A stretch of DNA of 64,000 bases, from assembly GCA_021234155.1 (NCBI GenBank), contig JAJEKV010000112.1, forward strand, positions 2,700,019 to 2,764,018, written 5' to 3'. Both the position numbers and the translations under genes were made by a program. The DNA comes from Isoetes taiwanensis. Its lineage: Eukaryota; Streptophyta; Lycopodiopsida; Isoetales; Isoetaceae. Positions 1-10,815 of this stretch are shown here, piece after piece; positions within the stretch are counted from its first letter, which is position 1; every line of letters begins with the position of its first letter. The notes beneath the pieces are model-generated. The model worked only from the letters and a program-made list of their open reading frames with translations, was not told the origin of the DNA and did no database searches.

Positions 1-2137
1 AGAAATAAAGCTGAAATTTTACTTTTAAAAAGGAGAATGCTACATGAACTTGTCAAATAGCTGTGCCTACAAAATAAGCCATGTATTCCCTGCAACATTG
101 GCGTTGTGTCTACAAAATAAGCCGTGTATTCCACCCAATATTGGCATCAATCACAATTACAATAACATAGAAGCCTAAAAATAAGAAATCAGAAGATAGA
201 TGTCATTTGTATACCTCCTTACCACAAAAAACATTGCTCAGAATATTGCTTCAATCTGCACTAAGAAAGTACAAAGATTTGATGGGCACAGAAACTATCA
301 TAACAACCATCTTATTAACAATGGAGCAAGATTCTCAGAGAATAAAGATTGGACGAGGCACTAATTAAGAAGCCTAGGGCAATTGACTCATCTGCACAAA
401 TTATTCGATGCAGCATAGCTGGTACTCCGGAATGCTCTGTTATGGCGAATCTGCCGCATAGATGGTAAATGCCAGATGTTTCAATCACACAGATACATTA
501 AAACAAATAAATTCATCAGAAGACCACACCGAAGAAGAGAAAGACGAGTTGATCCAGCTTGCTTCTAGCAATCTGCCATCCTAGCTACAACGGCGTAGCC
601 ACAAGATACGCAAACCAACATGTCATCTGTAAAGAAAATGGGGGCCTTTTTATGGGGACGAATTTGTCCCCTGGTTTCGATCCCTAATGATAAATCATGC
701 TGCTGTGATGCGAAAATTCATCCATGGCTTGCAAATCTGGCCGTAAATCAAAACCCAGACCTTCTGCATCATATTTTGCAGGAGCACCTGCAGTGCTTCT
801 GGCTTAAATTACAGTGACGACGCCCTGGAGAGTCCTAGGAACTGCAGCATCAGAGTCTGCTTAAAATGAAAAGAATAGCAGCCATCAATTTGGCTCTGCA
901 ACAGCAGCTTTGGGGATTCTGCAGATTTCATAAAAGCCTCAGAATTTGATGAGAACTCCCATTGCAACAAGACGCGTCCTTCACATGAAATTTAGATTAA
1001 ATTTTGGGTGATGGCCTGAAAACCTTACGTGTCGATACCACATCCCTTCTCAGCCCAGAAATACTCATTGCAAATTTATGCAAACAGATCCCTTCTCGTC
1101 CCAGAAATATTACATTGCAAATATATGCGAACAGAAATTACACCGCCTTATATAAGTAGTGATAGAAACGAGGATATACCAAAAGGCATACATTAAAACA
1201 ATGGATTTAATACAATTTTTTTGCAAAAAAATTAAGCGGATACTACAGTAACAGAAACCTACAAATTGAACATCATTTCACCCAGCACAGATTCAGAGCT
1301 GGGCCCATATAGATCCTTAGATATATGATGTTAAATACCAAGCTGTTTAATGCTGATCCAATAGAAAATGCTGCTGAAATGTAGGCCAAGCTAGCATGTG
1401 ACCATTGAAGCATGGAAAACAAAGTAAAATAAAACATGCATTTCATTTCAGATGAGCAGATCCCTCAAACACATTCTGTAATCATCTAAATAACAGTGAG
1501 CTTATAATGCACATACGTATTTATGGTGGTATTCCTAGAAAAGTATTCCTATGTCTGAAAAACGAGCAGCTCATCACACATTTTGTTCAGCAACTAGCAA
1601 GAAAAGACCTGTTCCTTCTACCATGAAGAAGTTCATAATTTGCAAAATATGCTTTTAAAGATCTGCATTAACATTATGCAGAACCCTGTATTATAATCAA
1701 GGTCTTCACAATATTCGCATCCTTGAAGTTGCTACATTTTTTGGAAACGTAGACAAATCTAATCTTCAACAGACAAAGTTTCCCGAAACAGGTTATTCAT
1801 ATGCAAATATTGCATCTGCTTTTCCAGAACATTATTTGTACTAAAAAGGAAGAGAACTGACATGCAAAATCACCTGGCACAATTCGTTTATGTCAATATC
1901 ATGTGCCCATTTCTTCTCCACGAACGACTGTTGTGAAGCATATTAAAAAAAGCAAATTAGATGTTTCAAATTTGAACTTTGAAGAATGCGAAGCCCAACC
2001 AACAAATAAATATTGGGTTACAAATAGTGTAAAAAAACGCCATACTGAGGGAAGGAAACGGAAGCGGGCATGTGAAAATAAAGGCTTAAGCAGTGTTTGC
2101 TAAACAGCATCTATCATTGAAATGAAAAAGAAAATAC
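1..2137. other. Intron or 3' side of the ATP epsilon gene; no gene recognised
   Basis: This AT-rich stretch lies downstream (minus strand) of the ATP synthase epsilon first exon. The rest of that gene needs only one very short further exon of about 10 codons. I found no convincing candidate for it. The open frames here are short and match nothing I recognise. Confidence 0.4.
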
Positions 2138-2333
2138 CTGGCTTCTCTGCAACATCGCCAACGAACTTTGTCACTTTGTAATGCACGCGTTCTCGATTCT
2201 GGGCCTGGGTTTTGAAGGGTTCCTTGAGGCATTTTCGCAGGAGAGCCGCACATGAATTAGCATAAGATACATACGTCATACCGGCAGCTCGCCAAAACGT
2301 AGCAGACCCGCCCCCACTAGCCGCTGCAGACAT
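2138..2333 (-). CDS. Mitochondrial ATP synthase F1 subunit epsilon, exon 1 (partial gene)
   Basis: This is the first exon of the small epsilon subunit of mitochondrial F1-ATPase, part of the central stalk of complex V in the matrix. The ATG is at 2333. The peptide contains FWRAAGMTYVSYANSCAALL near residues 13-32, then CLKEPFK and a basic RERVHYKV stretch. This is the conserved core of the plant epsilon family, which is about 70 residues long. The exon gives about 65 residues and ends at CCAG with a GT donor (GTATTT), so only the last few residues are missing. Family proteins end in a short RSDTPE-like tail, and I could not place the exon that encodes it. A telo-box lies about 35 bp upstream, as is common for plant mitochondrial and ribosomal genes. 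The identity is secure from the sequence; whether the gene is intact depends on the missing exon. Confidence 0.88.
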
Positions 2334-2367
2334 CGTCGCCGGAATGGAAGAAAGCTTGTTAGCACTG

Positions 2368-2376
2368 AAACCCTAA
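2368..2376 (-). promoter_or_regulatory. Telo-box AAACCCTAA upstream of ATP epsilon
   Basis: An exact AAACCCTAA motif sits 35 bp 5' of the ATP epsilon start codon. Telo-boxes are known in leaders and proximal promoters of plant housekeeping genes. A function here is inferred from position. Confidence 0.5.
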
Positions 2377-2652
2377 GGCTGTAGTTTCGTGAGTCTTATA
2401 AAAAAGGGTATTTTTGGATGCCCCTTTCACTTATTGTTCTATCCTTAAAACTACTATCTATCCTTAGGCTATTGTTCTATCCTTATTGTTTTTTTTTATC
2501 ATTGGATCCAAGCATAATTCAAGGGCCGTGGAATTTACACATCAGCTCCACGTATAAGTTTGCGCACCCCATACGCCTAAATACGTACATACATACATGA
2601 TATAGTTGAATCCATACACACAAAAAATGCAAAAACTACCATTGTCCATTTA

Positions 2653-2748
2653 CAGAACACAGATAACAAGAAATGAGAGCAAATGAGAGTGAAGAACAGA
2701 ACACAGAACACAGAACACAGATAACAAGAAATGAGAGCAAATGAGAGT
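2653..2748. repeat. Two copies of a 38-bp unit with CAGAACACAG spacers
   Basis: An identical 38-bp unit (it starts CAGAACACAGATAACAAG) occurs at 2653-2690 and 2711-2748. Extra CAGAACACAG copies fill the gap. It is simple local duplication with no coding role seen. Confidence 0.85.
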
Positions 2749-2939
2749 TGCCATTCAAAGAGAACGTGACATAAGAAGTGCATTCAGCACAAGTTCGAGT
2801 CTTCTTCTGACTCCGAACAACGCCCCAAGAAAAAAAAACAAGAAGGATTCATAAAGCAGGATTCTACGTCCACTTCTCGCCCTTCTCGCCCTGTCTCTCC
2901 CTTCTCTGCCTCGCCGTTCTCTGCCCTGCCTCGCCCTCT

Positions 2940-3095
2940 GCAAAGATTTCTCAGCAAAGATTTGGCGACAAAAGATTTCTCGGCAAAGATTTCTCGCCGC
3001 CACCTTCGCCCTCTGAATATGCTTCGGCAAAAAGATTCTCCGGCAAAGCGGTTTCGACAACGTTTCTCAATTGGCTTCTCAGCAACGTTACTCAG
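2940..3095. repeat. Degenerate GCAAAGATTTCTC tandem repeats
   Basis: Variants of GCAAAGATTTCTC recur at least five times, followed by C/T-rich sequence. Open frames across it on the minus strand are arginine-rich and low complexity, so they are probably a by-product of the repeat. Confidence 0.7.
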
Positions 3096-3881
3096 CCGCC
3101 AGAAGCCCCTCAGGCCCGCCGGACTACCTCTGCTTCCCTGACTTCTCCGACTTCGCCATGCTGGACGGACGGTATTTACGTCAATAGCCACAATTAGCCA
3201 ACGACCAATTTTTTTTTTACCCTAACCCTAATATTTCTCCCCAAACCACTAACAAAATCATAGTAAGAAATAACCTCTCCCCTATTTTCTGCCAAACCAC
3301 TACCACAACCATAGTAATTGGATAATTTGGGAACCTTATCACTTACATATAGAAGAAAATTTATTGCGGGCCGCCACATTTAGTTCCAAACCTGTGGGGT
3401 TAAAACTCACCACATGTTTATCCCACTTTAACCGCCAGGTCCTTGGCAATTTTAGATCCTAACTGTTGGATCTGGGTCACTGATTAGCCATAATTTGTTG
3501 TCACAGCTAGATAAACGGCGGCAAGAAACTGCTTATCATAGGCGAAGATGATAAATGATAAACAAAGACCGACCAAGGAATCGCCTCGCAATTGTGTAAA
3601 GCTTATGTGTGTGCAAGCTTCTGTAAGCTCCTACGTGCAGCAAAATGTGATAACTTTGCGTCATAGTGCTAAATACGATGGTCCTGCCTCAGGAGCTTGA
3701 TCCCTTTGTGTGGCTTGTTTCCATTCCCTCTTCCCTACTTTGTGCGGCTTGACTAGCTGGTCCATATGCTTGTGGAAGAACAACTCGGCCCTGTAAGATC
3801 TTGCCTTGCTGCAAAGAAGCAGAAGCAATAAAAGAAGGGGTGAATCAGAGACAGAATTGCCTCGGACCTCCCGGTTAAAGC

Positions 3882-3983
3882 GGTCAAACCCCCCAGGCTC
3901 GCCCATTACGCTGAATAAATGGGCTCGCCCTAATGGGCTCATTCATTTATTCAGCATAATGGGCTCTCCTGAGGGGTTTAACC
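3882..3983. repeat. Imperfect hairpin with 40-bp arms
   Basis: The arms 3882-3921 and 3944-3983 are reverse complements at about 34 of 40 positions, with a 22-nt loop. The inner part pairs GAATAAATG with CATTTATTC. It could be a foldback element or an RNA hairpin. The sequence alone does not decide. Confidence 0.7.
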
Positions 3984-4254
3984 AATTTTTTGACACACGA
4001 TAAAAGCATGGAAATTTTGTCCAAATTTCTGTAAACTCCTTCAATATGAATATGTAAATATGAAATTTGCAATTTAATAAATGTCCCTCACCTTACAGTA
4101 TGAAATCTGCAATTTAACAAATATCCACCACCTTACCATGCTACATCATAAACGAGGTGCACTCTAGACTACCATAGTGATCGGATTCGTCGATCCTATG
4201 ACCCAGATCGTATGTTAGAGCCTCCTGGCATCTCTCGGTTTGGTTATGGTCATC

Positions 4255-4445
4255 TATGATTGAAGGCACCTGTGATTTTAAAGTATGAAATACGAGTTTG
4301 CTTAAGGTTTTGATGAAATATCGAACTTCTATATGGCTTTGCCTAAGGTTTTAGAATATGAAATATAGGGGCTCGAACCTCTACCAAATAACTTAATGTC
4401 CTAATAAGACTACTTTGACCAACATAACCAATGAGCTAAGGTGAT
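4255..4445 (-). mobile_element. tRNA-derived SINE-like element
   Basis: On the minus strand there is a pol III A-box-like TTAGCTCATTGG followed about 50 nt later by the B-box-like GGTTCGAGCCCC, as in a tRNA-derived SINE head. Downstream is an A/T-rich body in which TATTTCATA..AAAACCTTA(A/G)GCAAA is repeated. There is no foldable intact tRNA. The 3' boundary is a guess. Confidence 0.5.
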
Positions 4446-5330
4446 TATTTTTTATTTTAAATCTATGTTTTTTTTTTCTTATAACAACCCACTCAATTGT
4501 TTTTGGGATATGGTCTATGGGTTTTAGGAATTGTCATTTTTACACCCATATTAAATCCCCCTGGAACCCCCTGTTATTGTGCTACATATTTGATAGATGA
4601 TTTAATCATCATGGAATATTCTCAAATTCTAGCTTTATCACCCTTCTTGCAAGGCATATATGAGAACTTTCCTAAAGGATAGTGGACCATGAATATTATT
4701 TCAATGCAAGTATCTAACATTTTGATGCAATTTTACCATACAGGAGTGTCCTAATCTGTAAAGCAAAGATAACGGTGGAAGGTAATCTATTTTATTGTAA
4801 AGAATGAATCTTTATTTTGAAAAAGTGCCTACATACTATTGTTGTGCACAGAGATGGACATAAAAAATAAAATGGAATTAAAACTACTTATTTTATGGCT
4901 TAATCACATAGAAAAATGCAAACAACCAATAGTTGAAGTTTCACCATTGATGCAAGTTTTCTGATTGCTTTGCCATTAATGGATGTTGATTGTTTCTAAA
5001 TACTAGGTCTGATTTAACCACATTGAGACTATTTCTTCATGATCAAGACCTTAATAGAGCATATAAAGTAATATAGACAAATAAATGGACATGGCAAATG
5101 TTACTATAGCCCAGTGATTTCATCCAGACCCATTTGATTTGGGCCTCGAACAAGTCCTTCTGTGCCAAATTGACACATGGATGAAAATTGCACTTGTCAA
5201 CAGTATAAGAAGGCTTAATTGATTATAAAGATTGTGAAATGTGCGTAGAAAGAAGTCACTATAGAAACGTATTTGCTCTTCCAATCTTCTTCTTCGTATT
5301 GAAGTCTCAAGGGCAACAATGTCAGCCACT
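4446..5330. other. Spacer, no gene recognised
   Basis: AT-rich spacer between the SINE and the LTR element. At 4540-4600 a short stretch (CCCCCTGTTATTGTGCTACATAT) resembles a motif in the dispersed repeat at 16640 and 40383. Short open frames show no recognisable domain. Confidence 0.4.
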
Positions 5331-5335
5331 AGCTC

Positions 5336-6107
5336 TGATACGATTCATGTATATTTGGGAAGTTGCAATAACACAGAATCATAGAACCCACAACGAAATA
5401 ATAGAACACTGGACTAAAGAAACTTTATTCATGCACAATTGATATGGCAGCACCATTAACCACTCAACCGGATCCACTGGGTTATGGCAAAACACAAGTG
5501 CTATAGCAAATACAAAGCTGTGGCATCTGGCTTATTGGCCTTCCAGACTAATCTAGCTACTCCAAGTAGCCACACATCATAAAAACAATTGCAGAACTGT
5601 GAAGTCGCTATGGCAGTGATATGTGACCCCTTGTCACATTTTCGGCCATTACTCTCTCCTCTGGATGAACTACGGAATGTGCCACCCCAATTCGGAAACT
5701 AGACTTCGAGCTGGTTCTAATGAGAGAAAGGTCGCTGCACCGACCTCTGGTTGCCGAGATATATGTCCAACTGAAGTTTCGGTTCTATTTATAGATCTCT
5801 CTGCGACTTCAGCCTTTTTTTAGCAGGCAGTTGCCTTTTTTCTCAAAATATCTCCTTGCCTTTAATTAGATTATATGACTTATCATATGGGACATTATCT
5901 ATGATCTTTTTCTCAACCAATAACCATCCCAATGATAGTGCCTCGACCCCTTCCATAAATATCAATGGTTCTTCACATCCAAATGCTATGTTATCATATG
6001 CCCCTTTATATTATTAGGTGAACTTAGGAATAATATTTACATAGTATTTGGCATAATTCCAATAACCCATTCGCCGTGGACCACTCCCTCGTGCTCACTC
6101 CATATCA
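5336..6107 (-). repeat. 3' LTR of the element
   Basis: Left copy of the LTR and the 3' LTR in element orientation. It matches 7659-8423 almost throughout, with scattered differences such as a small insertion near 5725-5760. Confidence 0.9.
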
Positions 6108-6420
6108 ATCCATCCCTTCTCAAGATAGATCGCCCAAGATACGCTCAATTTCAGTCCATCCCTTCTCAAGAAGGATCACCCCGCGATCATCCAAGATACG
6201 GTCCGTTTTAATCCATCTCTACTCAAGATGGATCTTCCATGGTCATCACCAGTCTGAAAGTTTTATAATCCCTGTAAAACTCCAGAAATAGTTACGGATA
6301 TCCGCGTACTTCCACAGTACGATATATCCTTGTACCTCCGCAGTACGTTATTATCTTACGTACCTCCGTGGTACTACTTGATTGTATCGCCACCACGATA
6401 CAGTGTATCTCCAAGATACA
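6108..6420. repeat. Tandem motifs inside the LTR element
   Basis: ATCCATC(C/T)CT..CTCAAGA occurs three times at roughly 50-65-bp spacing (6110-6235). It is followed by several copies of ACCTCCG(C/T)(A/G)GTAC (6310-6370). This is a subterminal repeat array next to the 3' LTR. Confidence 0.65.
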
Positions 6421-7185
6421 GATGCAACTTTGTCAAGCCAATTGTGTTGCAACCACAACTACTAATCTTCTGAATTATACATCTTATGCTCTCTTGTCAA
6501 GCCGATTTTGCTGCAGTCACAACCACTAATCTACCAAGAGGCATTCCCTATCTAGTATACCATGTTCAAGCCGGCTACGTTGCAATCGTAGTCACTAATC
6601 TACCATGGGTATACACAACAAAAGTATCTATTCTTTATTCCAAATAAAGAAATTCAAACTTAGGAACTTTACCCATAAGCCTGTCCCATAGGAAACAATT
6701 TTGAGATTCCGCATCCAAATTTTTACGTCCATATCCTTGACAGCTTCTACGTAAAGTGTCCTCCCCAATGCTTAACACTAAGCAAACCTGCAAATAAGGT
6801 CAAGTGTTAATATAGATGACTTCCCAAGTCAAATATTTATATAAATGACCCACACGGCCAATTAGTCTCTCAGATCACCACGAACTGACTCCGCCATCCC
6901 AAGCATGATGCTTTTGCGGTTCTCCATACTTAGGCTTAAAGGTTGGAATTTACACAGGCTCATATGACCAAGATGAACTTCTAGAAATGGCAAGAGGTTA
7001 TGGCGGGTAGTTTGGCTATAATGATAAAGCAGAGCTCAATGTTTTGCAGCAGTGGTTTACTTGTCTCCTTGACAAGCTATTTGTCTCCATGACAACTCGT
7101 CTCCACGATAAACTACTTGTCTACATAACAAGCTTTTTCACGACAACCTAGCAGTCACCCTTATTATTCCATAATCCTCAAAGGA

Positions 7186-7551
7186 TCATAGAAGTTTCCC
7201 CAATAATCCGAACTCGTTCACCACAAGTCGGTCCATATACTTCGAACATTCTCTACAAAAGCACCGAGTTTTCTCTACTACTGATGCTCCAGATTCGCTT
7301 GCAGCAATAGTCACCAAATCCGCCTCAGTTCCACTAACTGCTCCAATATTGAAACCACATGATTTCCCTTCATGCATAAAAGCTTTTACTCCATTAAGAT
7401 AATCCAAATCTGTTCTTGTGAACCCCAAAATGATAATCTCCTCTTCATTCCGTTGCCATGCTCCAGCAAAATAAGAACTAATAGTAGTTCTTGCAGCACA
7501 TACAAGAACAATGATCTTTACGGCCCTCTGGAAAATTCCTAGCTCCATCAT
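7186..7551 (-). CDS. Unrecognised 121-aa ORF inside the LTR element
   Basis: An ATG-initiated open frame of 121 residues begins about 95 bp downstream of the primer-binding site, where gag would normally start. The product has a hydrophobic N-terminal part (about residues 12-28). It also has a cysteine-containing C-terminal segment (RCFCRECSKYMDR, near 98-110) with three closely spaced cysteines. It does not resemble gag, protease, or any capsid or zinc-knuckle CCHC motif I know. It may be a decayed gag, a captured host fragment or chance. Whether it is translated cannot be judged here. Confidence 0.35.
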   Translation of the reverse strand: MMELGIFQRAVKIIVLVCAARTTISSYFAGAWQRNEEEIIILGFTRTDLDYLNGVKAFMHEGKSCGFNIGAVSGTEADLVTIAASESGASVVEKTRCFCRECSKYMDRLVVNEFGLLGKLL

Positions 7552-7644
7552 TGCTGATCTCTTTAATTCCTCTCACAGATTAGTGAGTCCAAATTCCACT
7601 GGTGATCCCATTACCCATGGTTCCCAAAATAATCGCAAACCTCC

Positions 7645-7656
7645 GCTCTGATACCA
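7645..7656 (-). other. Primer-binding site (initiator tRNA-Met)
   Basis: The minus strand reads TGGTATCAGAGC two nucleotides from the LTR end (ATCA-AG-TGGTATC). This is the standard plant PBS complementary to the 3' end of initiator tRNA-Met. It fixes the element orientation. Confidence 0.9.
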
Positions 7657-7658
7657 CT

Positions 7659-8423
7659 TGATGTGATTCATGTATATTTGGGAAGTTGCAATAACACAGA
7701 ATCATAGAACCCACAACGAAATAATAGAACACTGGACTAAAGAAACTTTATTCATGCACAATTGATATGGCAGCACCATTAACCACTCAACCGGATCCAC
7801 TGGGTTATGGCAAAACACAAGTGCTATAGCAAATACAAAGCTGTGGCATCTGGCTTATTGGCCTTCCAGACTAATCTACTACTCCAAGTAGCCACACATC
7901 ATAAAAACAATTGCAGATCTGTGAAGTCGCTATGGCAGTGATCTGTGACCCCTTGTCACATTTTCGGCCATTACTCTCTCCTCCGGATGAACTACAGAAT
8001 GTGCCACCCCAATTCGGAAACTAGACTTCGAGTTGGTTCCAAGAGGGAAAGGTCGGAGCGACCTCTGGTTGCCGAGATATGTCCAACTGAATTTTCGGTT
8101 CTATTTATAGATCTCTCTGCGACTTGAGCCTTTTTTTAGCAGGCAGTTGCCTTTTTTCTCAAAATATCTCCTTGCCTTTAATTAGATTATATGACTTATC
8201 ATATGGGACATTATCTATGATCTTTTTCTCAACCAATAACCATCCCAATGATAGTGCCTCGACCCCTTCCATAAATATCAATGGTTCTTCACATCCAAAT
8301 GCTATGTTATCCTATGCCCCTTTATATTATTGGGTGAACTTAGGAATAACATTTACGTAGTATTTGCCAGAATTCCAATAACCCATTCGCCGTGGACCAC
8401 TCCCCGGTGCTTACTCTATATCA
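7659..8423 (-). repeat. 5' LTR of the element
   Basis: Right copy of the LTR and the 5' LTR in element orientation. It is followed directly by the target duplication AGCTC at 8424-8428. Confidence 0.9.
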
Positions 8424-8670
8424 AGCTCATTTGCGTAGAGCAGGTAGTAAATCATTGGTTTGATGTATTGAACATTGCTAACAACTTATGTTAAACCATG
8501 ACATGAGTGCAAGTATCGGAGAAGGTGCATGGTAGAAAATGTTAGGAAGGATACCAACTGCAAACCAGATGTTTCAACTTTTGGCACTAACCTTGAATTT
8601 GTGTGTTGTATGGAGTTGCAGAGACAGAGCTAGATGATCACTTAGGCACAAATGAAGCTTTGCATTTCTT

Positions 8671-8812
8671 TGTGTGCGTGTGTGCATGCTTGTGTGTGTA
8701 TGTGTGTGTGTGCGTGCGCGCGCGCACGTGTGCGTGCGCGTGGCGTGTACGTGCATGCCTGTGTTTGTGCATGCATGTAAGCGTGCATGTGCACGCGTGC
8801 ATGCGTGCATGT
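8671..8812. repeat. Alternating purine-pyrimidine (TG/CG/CATG) tract
   Basis: About 140 bp of almost uninterrupted alternating pyrimidine-purine steps, including TGTGTGTG, GCGCGCGCG and repeated TGCATG. Overlapping open frames on both strands (Cys/Val/Arg and His/Thr/Arg rich) are artefacts of the dinucleotide repeat. Confidence 0.9.
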
Positions 8813-10219
8813 TGGTGGAGTTGTCTATGGCATTGCTACCGGGGTGGGAGCTGCATGACCTAATCGTCCTTATCATCTAGTTCAGTTTCATGTTGCACTG
8901 GTTCATTTATATATTCTTTTAGCAACATGGAGACCACCTCAAAGGGACACAAATTTGCAAAAGAAATGGGTAGTTTACAGAGGATGCATAACAATTATTC
9001 TAGATCGTTGGTGTATTGATTTTTTTAGGTAATCTAATAGTACAACGTTATATTTACTGGTTTTGTTTCATTTTTTGGTCTTTATGCCCTGTTTTGCTTG
9101 GGTTTCTTGTCCATGCTCTGTATTATCATCTCACTTCTATTCTACTATATTCCGTAATATGTTAATTATTGTTCACTTTCTTTGGATCTGTAGTCATTGG
9201 CTAATGATATATTAATCAAATAGATGCCATGGAACTCTACATATGCGACTCCAGGCAGCCTCAAACTCGAGACATAATTGTTCTAAGACTAGTGTCTTAC
9301 CACTATACCAAAGGTCCAGGTGCTATGGAAATTTAATGTCATAAACATGTCCATTTTTTACTAAAAAACATGTCGAATGCGCATGCACATGCTCAAATGT
9401 CCAGGCTAAAAAGTATACCGCATGCTGATGCCAACAAAATGGATCTTAGAAACCAAGATCCACATAGAAAGGGCCTAAGATTTCATTTCACCATGAGTAT
9501 GAGTTGTAATGCTTTTGTTTCACCACGTTTAATTTGTTTTTTGATTTTTCCTTTTTTGAACTTGACGACATGATATTCCACGATTAGCAATACCCTAATT
9601 TTGAATTAATCAATCAAGTTTATATAACATTTTTTAAAGTGTGATTAGACGGTTTTTTAGATAACATGTGATGTGAGCAAGAATTAAAAGGCTAGTTTCT
9701 TCAAATGGGACTACCACGGTAATAAAGTGTCTTAGATTGGATGAGATTAAAGATAAAAGTCTGACCTCTACGTGCTAACCTCAAATAACTTATTACCAGA
9801 ATATAAAGATATGGCCACCTTTTAAATCGTGGGATCAATTCTACAAATGCCACACATGAAAACCATTAGAAGCCAAGAAGTATTTCAAATACTAAAGGTT
9901 GTTTCTCGAAAGTTTCAAGGTTGTGCAACAATGGGTGCACAAATTAGGATCTCAAAAGCATCATTTGAATTTAATAAACTCAAAAGCACCAACAAACATT
10001 CAAATTCTTATTTGTTTGTGCTTTGCTCTTAAACATCTGCTCTAAAACCTGGTTTTTCCCGCAAAATATTGCCTCACCAATCCTATGAACTAATCCGTTC
10101 AGTATAAGGATACGTAATATATACAAATCACTTTAGATCATACAAATGAAGCAGCGATCCCAACCATTAGCACTTGTAAGCAATCCAGAGATTGCACAAG
10201 GGCATTGAATGCACTAAAT
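8813..10219. other. Spacer, no gene recognised apart from the SINE relic
   Basis: AT-rich sequence. Open frames under 70 residues at 9370 and 9829 have no recognisable domain. Confidence 0.4.
9255..9322 (-). mobile_element. tRNA-like SINE head
   Basis: The minus strand carries TTTGGTATAGTGGTAAGA (A-box-like, 9295-9312), then GAGTTTGAGGC (degenerate B box, 9258-9268), at tRNA-like spacing. The T arm is decayed, so this is a SINE or tRNA relic rather than a functional tRNA. Confidence 0.45.
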
Positions 10220-10815
10220 CCTCCAACAACATATGGCATCCCCTGTATCTGCTACTGCACCATGTGCGCGTTTGAAAAGCATATTAGAAGCTTTATCCAA
10301 ATACGCATCCAGGGCTCAAATACTTTCACACTAGAATAATTTTGTCCATCATGGCCTCCCAGTGCATATATATTACCATTTAACACTGCAACATATAGAC
10401 CTATTCTTCTGCATAACATTGAAGGAACTTGGGACCAAAAGGACATGCTGATTATACATTTCTACTGTAATATGGTGTAATATGGCATGGAATGTATTTC
10501 CGTTGCAATAACCAAGGGCATATATCATATCATGCTACACCGTACTTCCATAGGTGGGCTTGAAGACCATCGAACACCTATTGGATCATATTTTTCAACA
10601 CTGTTATTCCATGTTGCATCATCGAATCCTCACAAAATAAAAATCTGATCGTGGAGCGATGCTGCAACAATGCATGATCTGGCCATGAGTATGGATTTCC
10701 AAATGGAATTCCCCCAGTATCCTGGGAGAAAACTTCCACAAAACTCAATCGAAACATTAAATTAAACCCACCTATTACATACAGCTCTGACAAGCATGTA
10801 GGAATCTTCACCCAT
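10220..10815 (-). pseudogene. Kelch-repeat protein fragment
   Basis: On the minus strand, pieces of three kelch blades appear in order but in shifting frames. The first is ELYVIGGFN..SFVEVF (about 10800-10730). The second is ARSCIVAASLHDQIFIL, then a stop, then WNNSVEKYDPIGVRWSSSPP (about 10690-10545). The third is a longer open piece with VAVLNGNIYALGGHDGQNYS and VKVFEP (about 10410-10310). The GG pair and the Trp/Tyr pattern of kelch repeats are preserved. Stops and frameshifts separate the pieces and no F-box or BTB start is visible, so this is a decayed fragment. Kelch proteins often act in ubiquitin ligase complexes, but no role can be assigned here. Confidence 0.72.

Larger units (their letters stand above)
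5336..8423 (-). mobile_element. Non-autonomous LTR retrotransposon (complete, minus orientation)
   Basis: Two near-identical direct repeats of about 770 bp (5336-6107 and 7659-8423) flank a 1.55-kb interior. Read on the minus strand, the element begins TGATAT and ends ATCA. It is bounded by the direct repeat AGCTC (5331-5335 and 8424-8428), a 5-bp target-site duplication. The primer-binding site TGGTATCAGAGC, complementary to the initiator-tRNA-Met 3' end, sits 2 nt inside the upstream LTR (7645-7656). A purine-rich GAGAAGGGA adjoins the 3' LTR (minus strand, near 6110). No gag, protease, integrase or reverse transcriptase is visible inside, so it must rely on proteins supplied elsewhere (LARD-like). 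The LTRs differ by several substitutions and small indels, so the insertion is not brand new. Confidence 0.92.

Noticed and set aside
2784-3191. 135-codon Arg-rich minus frame
   Set aside because: It reads through GCAAAGATTTCTC-type repeats and C/T-rich DNA; the composition is low complexity.
3220-3235. CCCTAACCCTAA as an interstitial telomere
   Set aside because: Only two units; too short, and similar words act as telo-boxes elsewhere in the window.
5331-5345. GCTCTGATAC at the left LTR boundary as a second primer-binding site
   Set aside because: It is the TSD base string (AGCTC) running into the LTR terminus TGATAC; the true PBS needs TGATACCA and is found only at 7645-7656.
8574-8880. 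Overlapping 68-100-codon frames on both strands
   Set aside because: They are translations of the TG/CG dinucleotide tract.
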